Assembly (NCBI GenBank): GCA_949285915.1
Contig: CASDZW010000017.1
Location: 1-35,374 of the forward strand
Length of the DNA stretch: 35,374 nucleotides
Reading direction: 5' to 3'
Origin: an uncultured Collinsella sp.
GTDB taxonomy: Bacteria; Actinomycetota; Coriobacteriia; Coriobacteriales; Coriobacteriaceae
Shown here: positions 14,169-22,034 of the stretch, piece by piece
Numbering within the stretch: the first letter of the stretch is position 1
Layout of the letters: every line of letters starts with the position of its first letter
The notes under the pieces: generated by a model
Told to the model about the DNA's origin: nothing
The model's input: the letters and a program-made list of their open reading frames with translations, nothing else
Database searches by the model: none
Program-made: the position numbers and the translations under genes

Positions 14169-15389
14169 CTACTCGATGAGCATCGCGTCGCCGAAGGAGA
14201 AGAAGCGGTAGCGTTCGCGTACCGCCGCAGCATAGGCGTCCATAACCTGCTCGCGCGTGGCAAAGGCCGACACAAGCATCATGAGCGTGGAACGCGGCAC
14301 GTGGAAGTTGGTGATCAGCGCGTCCACCACGTGGTAAGTCGACCCAGGCATGAGGTAGAGATTGGTCGTGGCGTTCGTGCGCACGACCACGTCTCCGCGT
14401 CCAAGGGTGTCGGCACCGTCGGCGCGGCCCTCGAAGCGGCGCGCGACCACGGGCGGCTCCGCAACGGGCGCCTCGGCATCAAAAGCGCTCTCGAGCGAAC
14501 GCACAGCAGTCGTGCCCACGGCAATGACACGGTGACCCGCACGCTTTGCCTCGTGCACGGCGTCAATCACCTCGGCAGGCACGTGATACCGCTCGGTGTG
14601 CATGACGTGCTCGGCGGGATCGTCCTCCTCCACCAGGCGGAACGTGTCGATACCCACCTCGAGCTCGACCGCCACAAAGCGGGCGCCCTTGTCCTCGATG
14701 CGCTGCATGAGCTCGGGCGTGAAGTGAAGGCCGGCCGTGGGTGCTGCGGCGGAGTGCTCCTCTTTCATGGCGTAGACGGTCTGGTACTTCTCGGGGTCGC
14801 CCGCGTAGTCGGTAATGTAGGGCGGCAGCGGCACATGGCCCGCCGCATGGATCGCCTCGTCGAGCGTGCGCGGCGCACCGTCTGCGCCCTCCCCCTCCGG
14901 CGTGAAGCGCACCAGACGGCCGCCGCGGCTCTCGGGCACAAAGTCAATGACCTCGCCGGTGAGCACCACCGGCGCGCTCTCGGGGGCGTGCGCCCCGCCG
15001 GCGCGATACTCAATCACCGCACCGGGTTTAAGGCGCTTGCCCGGGTTAACCAGGCACTCCCACACATGCCCCATGGCGTCGATGTCCTCGCGACGGCGCA
15101 GCAGCAGCGTCTCGGCAACGCCGCCGGTGGGCTTGCGACCAATGAGGCGCGCCGGCATGACGCGCGTCTTGTTGATGACGAGCACGTCGCCCGGCTCGAT
15201 GTAGTCGATGATGTCGTAGAAATGCTTGTGCTCGATGCTGCCGCCCGAAGGAAGCACCTCGACATCGCCGGTCTTGGCAAGTGGCTCGCCGCGGTGCAGC
15301 ACAAGAAGACGGCAGGAATCGCGAGGCTCGGCAGGAGCCTGGGCAATCAGTTCATCGGGAAGTTCGTAATCAAAATCATCGGTGCGCAT
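14169..15389 (-). CDS. queA: S-adenosylmethionine:tRNA ribosyltransferase-isomerase QueA
   Basis: A 406-residue enzyme that transfers the ribosyl part of SAM to preQ1 in tRNA, making epoxyqueuosine. Family landmarks are FDYELPDELIAQAPAEPRD at the N-terminus, DVLVINKTRVMPARL near residue 80, HVPLPPYI in the middle and TAGLHFTPELM followed by LEVGIDTFR. It is about 50 residues longer than E. coli QueA (356); the extra length appears as short insertions, including a glycine/acid-rich one before HVPLPPYI. The start ATG 15389 was chosen because the FDYELP segment must begin immediately after it; its ribosome site is weak. It is a single gene, apart from tgt and queH. A terminator follows. Confidence 0.95.
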   Translation of the reverse strand: MRTDDFDYELPDELIAQAPAEPRDSCRLLVLHRGEPLAKTGDVEVLPSGGSIEHKHFYDIIDYIEPGDVLVINKTRVMPARLIGRKPTGGVAETLLLRRREDIDAMGHVWECLVNPGKRLKPGAVIEYRAGGAHAPESAPVVLTGEVIDFVPESRGGRLVRFTPEGEGADGAPRTLDEAIHAAGHVPLPPYITDYAGDPEKYQTVYAMKEEHSAAAPTAGLHFTPELMQRIEDKGARFVAVELEVGIDTFRLVEEDDPAEHVMHTERYHVPAEVIDAVHEAKRAGHRVIAVGTTAVRSLESAFDAEAPVAEPPVVARRFEGRADGADTLGRGDVVVRTNATTNLYLMPGSTYHVVDALITNFHVPRSTLMMLVSAFATREQVMDAYAAAVRERYRFFSFGDAMLIE

Positions 15390-15476
15390 GGGCGTGCTCG
15401 ATCCTTGTCGCAAACGGTTGTTGGCTAACGCTAAAGGGTAGCACGAGCGCCGCTTAGGGCACAGAGAAGCCATAGG

Positions 15477-16898
15477 CTAGGCGCGCCCGCCCGCGCGGCG
15501 CCTGTCGCGCCAGTTGAGCCATTCGCGCACAAGCGCGAGCGCAACACTCACCAAAACAAGGGCGGCAAGCACATGAAACGCCGTATGCATGCCATCCATA
15601 AAGACGTCCGGCCTGCCCTCGACATAACTCGTCACCGGATACCCGATCGAGCGCGACATGCCCCCGTACAGAAGCGCCGAGCCCACGGTGATGCCGAGTG
15701 ACTGCCCAAGGTAGCGCATAAGGTTGCCGAGCGACCCCACAAAGCCGAGCGCGCCCTCGGGCGCGTGCCCCATGATGAGCGAGTTGTTGGGCGCCTGGAA
15801 GATGGAACTGCCGAGCGAGGTGAACATGATGCAGGGGATGAGGACAAACAGCGGCGTATCGACGGCAACGCTCCCCATGATGACAAGGCCGCACAGGTAG
15901 ATGGTCTGGCCCACCAGCGTCGGCCGCTCGCAGCCGACTTTGTCAGACACCGCGCCCGAGATGGGACCGCAGATGGAATTCACCAAGGGATAGCAGGCCA
16001 TGATGACACCAGAAAGGCCGATGGCGATGCCGCGCGCCTCCTGCAGGTAGTACGGGAAGATGAACGTATAGGCGCTCATGGCGAGGAAGATGATCACCAT
16101 ATTGACAAGATCGATGGCAAAGCGCACATCGCGAAACACGCCGAGCGTCACGAGCGGTGATGCCACATGCCCCTCGACGGCAACGAACACGACAAGTAGC
16201 ACGCCCCCGACCACGAGCAGAAGCACGTTCACGGGCGTCACGCCGGTCTCCATGAGCGAGATCGCAAAGAAAAGCGAGAGTATCGCCGGCACGATCAGGA
16301 GCGTGCCCGCCGGATCGAAGGCGGCGCGCCGCTTAGGCGGACGGTTCTTGAGCGCCTTGAGCCCGATGAGAAACGACAGCACCCCGATGGGAATGTTGAT
16401 GATGAAGATAAACTCCCAGGGAAGCACCGACACGATGAATCCGCCGAGCGTGGGGCCGCACATGGCGCCGAGCGCGGTGAACGTTGCCACGAGGCCGAGC
16501 GCGCGCCCGCGGCTTGTGGGGAACGACTCGGTGATGATGCCCTGGTTGTTGGCAAGCGACGCGGCGCCGCCGAGGGACTGGACGGCGCGGGAGACGACGA
16601 GCGCCGGAAAGGTGCTCGAAGCGGCGCAGAGCGCGGACCCCAGCGTGAAAAGGACCACGCCCGCTTGGAATATGCGCACCTTGCCAAACATATCGCCCAG
16701 CCGCCCGAAGACGAGCAGCATCGCACAGGTGACGATGCTGTAGATGCTCGTCACCCACTGTATGTCGGCCATACTGACGCCGAGCTCCCGCTGAAGCGAC
16801 GGTAGCGCGACGTTGACGATGGTGCCGTCGAGGACCTCCATGAACGTCATGGCGAGTATCACAACAAGCGCGGCGCGCTCATGGTGTCTTTCCGTCAA
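15477..16898 (-). CDS. DHA2-type MFS efflux transporter
   Basis: A 473-residue membrane protein of the 14-helix drug:H+ antiporter (DHA2) class. The first helix carries the DHA2 signature LDGTIVNVALPSLQREL, and motif A (GRLGDMFGKVRIF) follows helix 2. Many family members export drugs or dyes, but others export metabolites, so the substrate is open. The start is most likely the TTG at 16898: GGGAGGAG lies six bases upstream and TTG overlaps the queH stop (TTGA, 16895-16898). A continuous open frame extends upstream through queH in another phase but is a shadow. The gene is the last of a three-gene operon with queH and the DUF3267 protein. Confidence 0.88.
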   Translation of the reverse strand: MTERHHERAALVVILAMTFMEVLDGTIVNVALPSLQRELGVSMADIQWVTSIYSIVTCAMLLVFGRLGDMFGKVRIFQAGVVLFTLGSALCAASSTFPALVVSRAVQSLGGAASLANNQGIITESFPTSRGRALGLVATFTALGAMCGPTLGGFIVSVLPWEFIFIINIPIGVLSFLIGLKALKNRPPKRRAAFDPAGTLLIVPAILSLFFAISLMETGVTPVNVLLLVVGGVLLVVFVAVEGHVASPLVTLGVFRDVRFAIDLVNMVIIFLAMSAYTFIFPYYLQEARGIAIGLSGVIMACYPLVNSICGPISGAVSDKVGCERPTLVGQTIYLCGLVIMGSVAVDTPLFVLIPCIMFTSLGSSIFQAPNNSLIMGHAPEGALGFVGSLGNLMRYLGQSLGITVGSALLYGGMSRSIGYPVTSYVEGRPDVFMDGMHTAFHVLAALVLVSVALALVREWLNWRDRRRAGGRA

Positions 16899-17503
16899 CG
16901 CGTCTCCTCCCGGCTGCCGTTTGCCTGCGCATGCCCGCTGCGGCGCTCGTCGCGCAGGCGCGCACGGTCGAGGGCCGCCTCGGCGGCCGAGAAGCGGCAG
17001 CCGCAATAGTTCTGTCGGTACATGCCGAGTTCGCGCGAGCGACGCGTTGCCTCGGGGTACCAGGGGCGAAAGTCGCGTAAGACCGGCGTCAGGCCCCGGG
17101 CCTCGCAAAGCCGGACCAGGACGTCGTTGCAGGTCTCGAACAGCTGATAGGGGGACACCGCGAGCGTCGTCGCAACGTGCGTGAAGCCCTCTTCCTCTGC
17201 CACGCGGCACGCCTCGGCAAGCCGCAGCGCGTAGCAGGCACGGCAGCGCGCCTCGCGGCGGCGTCCCCCTATGGGCGCCACGGAACTCTCCCACCGATCG
17301 TAGTCCTCGCGCGCCTCGATGAGCGGAATGCCCTGCGCGGCGCACCAGCGCCTGAGCTCGACAAGGCGACGCTCATGCTCCTCGGCAGGCTGGATATTGG
17401 GGTTTGCCCAGCAGATGGTGGGCTCAAACCCCTCCTCTACCAACAGACGCACCGGCTCGAGGGAGCACGGCGCGCAGCAGGCGTGCAGCAAAAGGCGCGT
17501 CAT
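16895..17503 (-). CDS. queH: Epoxyqueuosine reductase QueH
   Basis: A 202-residue QueH (formerly DUF208). QueH performs the last step of queuosine synthesis, reducing epoxyqueuosine in tRNA to queuosine, and is the non-homologous replacement of the B12-dependent QueG. The cysteines that bind the iron-sulfur cluster and second metal are all present: HACCAPCS (C9, C10, C13), CRAC (C87, C90) and YCGC (C167, C169). With tgt and queA in the window, the late pathway is complete. It overlaps the DUF3267 gene upstream by ATGA (17500-17503) and the DHA2 gene downstream by TTGA, so it is translationally coupled to two membrane proteins with no obvious link to queuosine. Confidence 0.93.
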   Translation of the reverse strand: MTRLLLHACCAPCSLEPVRLLVEEGFEPTICWANPNIQPAEEHERRLVELRRWCAAQGIPLIEAREDYDRWESSVAPIGGRRREARCRACYALRLAEACRVAEEEGFTHVATTLAVSPYQLFETCNDVLVRLCEARGLTPVLRDFRPWYPEATRRSRELGMYRQNYCGCRFSAAEAALDRARLRDERRSGHAQANGSREETR

Positions 17504-18114
17504 GCGCGAGCCTCCTCTCCCTCACCGAACAGGCGGACACCCCATGTCGTGTCCTCGCAGTACGCGATGGCGGGGTTGCGGCAGATGGTGCGCACATAAT
17601 ACCAATCCCCCGCGCAACCGCACAGATGTATCGCCGCGACGCCGCACCCGAGCACCGGGGCTCCGAGGGCGGCGCCGATGATGCAGGTAAGGGCCGTGAC
17701 GACGACCGTTGGGGCGATAACGATCGCAAGATAGCGGCGCCTTGCGTAGACGATGCCCTCCGCGCAGGCAAAGAGCATACCCGCGCCCCAGTTGGCGCCA
17801 AACGTCACGCGCGCCCCGGACGGAGCAAAGAGCTTGAAGAACAAGGCGTGCACGAGCTCGTGCGCGAGCAGCGCAACCATCGATGCCGCCGCGAGCGCGA
17901 GGAGCCACCCCAGCATAAACGCCGAGCTGAACACGCGAACGCCCAGCAGCCCGGCGAGCGCCGGGTCAAGGGCGGACGGCATGAAGATGCGCAGCACGGC
18001 GGCAAGCCCTGCGGTAGCGAGCACCCCGATACCGAAGGCGAGGGCGGATGCGCGCGAGATCCATCGCAAAAGAGCGCGGTCCTCAAAGGTTCGTATGTCG
18101 GCGATTTTTCTCAT
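17500..18114 (-). CDS. DUF3267-type integral membrane zinc metalloprotease
   Basis: A 204-residue protein with about five hydrophobic segments. One contains the zinc-protease motif HELVH at 85-89 (LLAHELVHALFFKLF), and Asp160 (CAGDWYY) is a plausible third ligand. This fits DUF3267 putative zincin peptidases, which resemble site-2 proteases; substrates are unknown. The start ATG 18114 follows GGTGG; an open frame continues upstream but lacks a ribosome site and enters the divergent promoter region. Its stop overlaps the queH start by four bases. It is divergent from the MetRS-like gene, with 136 bases between the start codons. Confidence 0.75.
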   Translation of the reverse strand: MRKIADIRTFEDRALLRWISRASALAFGIGVLATAGLAAVLRIFMPSALDPALAGLLGVRVFSSAFMLGWLLALAAASMVALLAHELVHALFFKLFAPSGARVTFGANWGAGMLFACAEGIVYARRRYLAIVIAPTVVVTALTCIIGAALGAPVLGCGVAAIHLCGCAGDWYYVRTICRNPAIAYCEDTTWGVRLFGEGEEARA

Positions 18115-18250
18115 GTCCACCAGTGTACACGCGCAAGCGGCGAGCTGTGCGATAATGTGGGGCGACGGCGGGCTGGCGCCTGCGAGCGTTGCTCGCGCGC
18201 TCCCCCGCCACCGGAAATCCCGACCCTCCGCATCCAAGGAGTTTCATCGT

Positions 18251-20311
18251 ATGGCCTCTCACCTCACCAAAGACACGCGTCCCGTCTGGCCACACCGCGC
18301 CGTCGTCACCGCCGGCATGCCTTATGGCAACAAGAACCTGCACTTCGGCCACGTGGGCGGCGTCTTCATTCCGGCCGACTTCTTTGCGCGGTTCCTCCGC
18401 GATCGCATCGGCGAGAAGAACGTGCTCTTTGTCTCGGGCACCGACTGCTTTGGCTCCCCCATTATGGAGAGCTACCGCAAGCTCACCGAAGAGGGCACCT
18501 GCTGCGGCACCATCTCCGATTACGTGCAGGCCAACCACGACAAGCAGGCCTCGACGCTTGAGGGCTACGACGTGCACTGCGACTTCTTTGGCGGCAGCGC
18601 CCTTGCGCCCGCGGCGAGCGTGCATGAGCAGATGACGGCCGAGGTCATTGCCCGCCTCCGCGACGCCGGTGTGCTTGAGAAGCGCTCTACGCTCCAGTTT
18701 TACGACGCCAAGGCGGGACAGTTCCTAAACGGCCGCCAGGTGCTCGGTCACTGCCCCATCCAGGGCTGCAAGTCCGAGAAGGCGTACGCCGACGAGTGCG
18801 ACCTGGGCCATCAGTTTGAGCCGGAGGAGCTCATCGCCCCCGTCTCCGCCCTGACCGGCGAGACGCCGGAGCTCCGCCCCGTCGACAACCTCTACTTCGA
18901 CCTGCCCGCCTACCTTGACTACCTGCGCTCCTACACCGCAGAGCTGGAGGCGGACGACACGGTGCGCCCCGTGGTGGTAAAGACCATGGAGGAGTGGCTC
19001 GGCGAGCCCGTCCTCTTCATCCAGAACAAGTTCCGCGAGGCGTTTGACGCCGTCGAAGCCGAGCTCCCCGCCCACACCGTGGTGGAGCCCGAAGGAAACA
19101 AGAGCTCCTTTACCGTCGTCTTCCCCTCCTGGCGCGAGCGCGACGAGGCGCACGGGGTGCTCTCCGCGGGCGGCGTGCGCTTCCGCTCCGGCAAGGCGCT
19201 CGTCCCCTTCCGTATCACCGGCAACATCGACTGGGGCGTGCCGGTGCCCGACACCTGCGGCTGCTCCGGTCTCACCTGCTGGGTGTGGCCCGAAAGCCTC
19301 TGGGCGCCCATCAGCTTCACCCGCACCGCACTCGCCGAGGCGCCCGCGGGACGCTATGCGAGCACGGACTGGCACGACTGGTGGTGCAGCGAGGATGCGC
19401 ACGCCTACCAGTTCATCGGGCAGGACAACATCTACTTCTACGGCGTCGCCCAGACGGCGCTGTGGGAGGCGCTCGGCTGCGGCATGCGCCAGTCGACGCT
19501 CGTCGCCAACTACCACGTCCTCTACATGGGCAAGAAGGCGAGCTCCTCGAGCAAGACCCCGCCGCCGCCCGCATCGGAGCTCCTCGAGCACTACGATGCC
19601 GAGCAGCTGCGCGCCCACTTCCTGTCGCTCGGACTCGGCGAGAAGCCGGTGAGCTTCTCGCCTAAGGCCTACGACACGCGCGAGACCGGCAAGAACCCCG
19701 ACGGCACGCCGCTTCTGGCGCGCGACGACAAGCGCGTGATCGACCCCGTCCTAAAGGAGGGGGCGCTGCTCACGGGCGTTTTCAACCGCCTGGCGCGCTC
19801 GTGCTTCTACGGCGTGGCGGAAAAAGAGGGCGACCCGAGCACGGTCCGAACGGGCTGCATTCCCGCCGGCGACGCCTCCCCCGCTGTTGTTGAGGCGGCG
19901 GAGCAGGCCATCCTCGCCTTCGAGCGGGACGTCCACCACTTTGAGTTCCACCACGCCCTCGGTGTCTGCGACGCCTACCTCCGCGCTGCCAACAAGCGCT
20001 GGAGCGATGCGAGCAAGGCCGCCAAGGCCGCGCAAAAAGAGGACCAGGCAGCGGGCGATGCCCTCATGCACCAGGCCCTCGTCGACGCCTTTGCAGAGCT
20101 GCGTGTAGCGACCGTCCTCATGCACGCGATCGTCCCCCGCGGCTGCGAGCTCATCTGCGAGTACTTTGCCATCGACCGCGACGTCTTCTTCAGCTGGGAG
20201 CATATCTTCGACACGACCGACGAGCTCATTCGCTCGCTCGGCGAGGAGCCGGCTACCCACCGTGTGAAGGTGCTGCCCCCGCGCTTTGACTTCTTCGCGT
20301 ATCAGGCGTAG
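18251..20311 (+). CDS. Methionyl-tRNA synthetase-like class I aminoacyl-tRNA ligase with altered KMSKS loop
   Basis: A 686-residue protein with a MetRS-type Rossmann core. HFGH at 31-34 is the HIGH motif; the connective domain has a zinc-knuckle variant (C-x4-C ... C-x3-H: CPIQGC and CDLGH). FRITGNIDWGVPVP and YQFIGQDNIYFY match the MetRS core. The KMSKS region reads GKKASSSSKT (K429-A-S-S-S-S-K435): the methionine is Ala and the second lysine, which is catalytic in E. coli MetRS, is Ser, unless the loop has shifted. No C-terminal tRNA-binding (Trbp111-like) domain is visible. It may be the housekeeping enzyme with a tolerant loop or a paralogue. AAGGAG precedes ATG 18251 by ten bases. Not named metG because of the loop. 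Confidence 0.82.
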   Translation: MASHLTKDTRPVWPHRAVVTAGMPYGNKNLHFGHVGGVFIPADFFARFLRDRIGEKNVLFVSGTDCFGSPIMESYRKLTEEGTCCGTISDYVQANHDKQASTLEGYDVHCDFFGGSALAPAASVHEQMTAEVIARLRDAGVLEKRSTLQFYDAKAGQFLNGRQVLGHCPIQGCKSEKAYADECDLGHQFEPEELIAPVSALTGETPELRPVDNLYFDLPAYLDYLRSYTAELEADDTVRPVVVKTMEEWLGEPVLFIQNKFREAFDAVEAELPAHTVVEPEGNKSSFTVVFPSWRERDEAHGVLSAGGVRFRSGKALVPFRITGNIDWGVPVPDTCGCSGLTCWVWPESLWAPISFTRTALAEAPAGRYASTDWHDWWCSEDAHAYQFIGQDNIYFYGVAQTALWEALGCGMRQSTLVANYHVLYMGKKASSSSKTPPPPASELLEHYDAEQLRAHFLSLGLGEKPVSFSPKAYDTRETGKNPDGTPLLARDDKRVIDPVLKEGALLTGVFNRLARSCFYGVAEKEGDPSTVRTGCIPAGDASPAVVEAAEQAILAFERDVHHFEFHHALGVCDAYLRAANKRWSDASKAAKAAQKEDQAAGDALMHQALVDAFAELRVATVLMHAIVPRGCELICEYFAIDRDVFFSWEHIFDTTDELIRSLGEEPATHRVKVLPPRFDFFAYQA

Positions 20312-20363
20312 CAGCGCCTCACTGCCGGGGCTGCGAAAAAGCGCGCCTCTCACTAAGTGGCAT

Positions 20364-20410
20364 GCGGGCGAAGCCCGTCTGGAACAGCCGCCGCGCAGGG
20401 CGGCTGTTCC
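20364..20410. terminator. Hairpins after the MetRS-like gene
   Basis: A perfect 12-bp stem GGAACAGCCGCC/GGCGGCTGTTCC (20381-20392 with 20399-20410, 6-base loop) follows a shorter CGGGC-GAA-GCCCG hairpin around 20364-20379. The sequence after the large stem (CTTATGTTCC) is only moderately T-rich, so termination efficiency is uncertain. A TATAGT -10-like box follows at about 20452-20457 for the next gene. Confidence 0.55.
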
Positions 20411-20538
20411 CTTATGTTCCCATGAATAAACCCTGTATCTGTTGGGGTATAGTTGCTGGGTTCGCCCCGCCTTGCCGACACCCACCCGGCGCCGATGCGG
20501 GGCACTTCGTCGTCTATCCGACCAAGGAGGTACCGCCC

Positions 20539-21078
20539 ATGTCCGAGCTTTCGATTCGCCGCGCGACCGACGCAGACATCGCCGTCGTCGAAGAGGTCCT
20601 GCTCGAAGGCAAGGCTGCCATCGCCGAGCTCGGCATCTCTCAGTGGCAAAGCGCCGCCTATCCCAGTCGCGCCGACGTTGCGAACGACATCGCGGCAGGC
20701 TCCTGCTACGTTGCCGAGGACGGCACGGGCGCGGTGCTCGGCACCATCTCCCTGTCCTTCGACGGCGATGAGACCTACGATGCGATCGAGGGCGCCTGGC
20801 TTACCAAGAGCGCCAGCGCGAGCGCGCGCTACGGGACGATACATCGCACCGCCGTCCGTCGCACCGCCGCCCGCCGCGGCGTCATGAGCACGCTTTTCCG
20901 CGAGGCGGAGCGCATCGCGCAGGAGCGCGGGGCGGAGAGCGTGCGCGCGGACACGCACCCCGGCAACACGCCCATGCGCCGCCTTCTTGAGCGCATGGGC
21001 TTTAGCGAATGCGGTACCATCAGACTCATCCGCGACGACCCCGATCCGGAGCGCGTCGCATACGAGAAGCTCGTCTAG
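20539..21078 (+). CDS. GNAT-family N-acetyltransferase
   Basis: A 179-residue protein with the GNAT fold: N-terminal SIRRATDADIAVVEEV, the acetyl-CoA-binding segment RRTAARRGVMSTLFREAE (the R-x-x-G-x-x pattern at about 115-125), and the C-terminal HPGNTPMRRLLERMGFSECG typical of strand 5 and helix 4. The substrate cannot be told from sequence. The start ATG 20539 follows AAGGAGG; upstream in-frame starts lie in the leader. A histidine phosphatase gene begins 12 bases after its stop, so the two are one transcript. Confidence 0.88.
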   Translation: MSELSIRRATDADIAVVEEVLLEGKAAIAELGISQWQSAAYPSRADVANDIAAGSCYVAEDGTGAVLGTISLSFDGDETYDAIEGAWLTKSASASARYGTIHRTAVRRTAARRGVMSTLFREAERIAQERGAESVRADTHPGNTPMRRLLERMGFSECGTIRLIRDDPDPERVAYEKLV

Positions 21079-21090
21079 GGGAGGCATCGC

Positions 21091-21708
21091 GTGGCAACCC
21101 TTTATCTTATGCGTCACGGTCAGACCGAGTTCAACGTGCGCAAGCTCGTGCAGGGCCGCTGCGACTCCCCTCTCACCGCACTCGGCGAGACGCAGGCGCG
21201 CCGCGCCGCCGCATGGTACCGAGAGCATGGCGTGCAGCCCGTGCGTCTCGCCACCTCGCCCCTCGGCCGTGCGCGGCGCACGCTCGATATCGTGATTGAA
21301 GAGAACCCCGGGTACGAGGTGCTCCCCCGCACCGACGAGGACGGCCTAATGGAGCGCTGTTACGGCGTCTACGAGGGAAGGCCCATGGACGAGTTCCCCG
21401 TCAGCCCCTGGGTGCCGGGCGACGCGCTCGTCTCCTGTGGCGGCGATTCCGAGGAAAGCGCCCGTGAGCGCATGGTGGGCGTCCTTCGCCGCCTTATGGA
21501 CGAGGCGGAAGGCGGAGACGCACTCGCCGTCGCGCACGGGTCGATCATCACGCTCTTCAAGACCACCATGGAGCCCTACGCCCGCTGCGACCAGGACGTG
21601 AAGCTCGCCAACTGCTGCATCCTCACCTTTGACTACGATCAGGCTACGCAAACGTTTGCCAACACGCGCATCGTCAACGTTGCAGAACCCGGCGCGCTCG
21701 AGCGCTAA
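21091..21708 (+). CDS. Histidine phosphatase (phosphoglycerate mutase-like) family protein
   Basis: A 205-residue branch-1 histidine phosphatase. The phospho-acceptor motif is LMRHGQTEFN (RHG at residues 8-10), a second arginine is in TSPLGRARRT, the acid Glu is near MERCYGVYEG, and the second catalytic His is in AVAHGS. This is the layout of GpmB/CobC-like phosphatases; many act on small phospho-metabolites. The start is GTG 21091 with GGGGAGG upstream. It is cotranscribed with the GNAT gene. The downstream convergent region holds a long palindrome that probably terminates transcription. Confidence 0.87.
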   Translation: MATLYLMRHGQTEFNVRKLVQGRCDSPLTALGETQARRAAAWYREHGVQPVRLATSPLGRARRTLDIVIEENPGYEVLPRTDEDGLMERCYGVYEGRPMDEFPVSPWVPGDALVSCGGDSEESARERMVGVLRRLMDEAEGGDALAVAHGSIITLFKTTMEPYARCDQDVKLANCCILTFDYDQATQTFANTRIVNVAEPGALER

Positions 21709-21730
21709 CGCTGACGCGTATCCGGCAAGA

Positions 21731-21915
21731 ATTGAGGTAGTGAACCCGGCGGTGAACCCGCAGAAGGGTCCCGTTGAAGAAGCGCAGGTAGAGAGCCTGC
21801 AAAAATCGAAGTAGTGAACCCGACACCGGGAAATGCGTCGAATTGCGCATTTTCGGGTTCACTACTTCGATTTTCGCCTGAAACATCCGATGGGGTTCAT
21901 TACTTCGGTTTTTGC
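21731..21915. repeat. Cluster of four related repeats including a 22-bp-arm palindrome
   Basis: A repeat of the form GAAGTAGTGAACCC occurs twice forward (21731-21747 as a variant with GAGG, and 21799-21821) and twice inverted (21855-21874 and 21893-21915). Copies two and three form a perfect 22-bp inverted repeat (21802-21823 with 21853-21874), with a further 7-bp inner stem AAATGCG/CGCATTT (21831-21837 with 21846-21852). The outermost inverted copy matches copy two, including the AAAAATCG tail, with two mismatches. This is a REP/MITE-like intergenic element; the rest of this 326-base gap has only a small GGGCT/AGCCC hairpin (21930-21943). Confidence 0.75.
21802..21874. terminator. Probable bidirectional terminator formed by the palindrome
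   Basis: The 22-bp stem has TTTT at its right end and AAAA at its left end, so it can end transcription from both the phosphatase gene (plus) and the AarF gene (minus), which converge here. Confidence 0.5.
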
Positions 21916-22034
21916 ATGAGACGCCACCTGGGCTCGCTAGCCCGCTTTCTGCATGAACCGCGCTCAAGCTCGCGGCACGGCGCGGCGCGGCCCAGCGCCG
22001 CAGTCACCAGGGGCGCCGCCTCGGGCGCGCAACG

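Noticed and set aside
16899-17345. Long N-terminal extension of the DHA2 transporter
   Set aside because: The extension is the shadow of queH in another frame; the TTG at 16898 with GGGAGGAG and a stop-start overlap is the credible start.
20364-20410. tRNA or small RNA gene after the MetRS-like gene
   Set aside because: Only simple hairpins are present; no cloverleaf or T-loop sequence was found here or elsewhere in the window.
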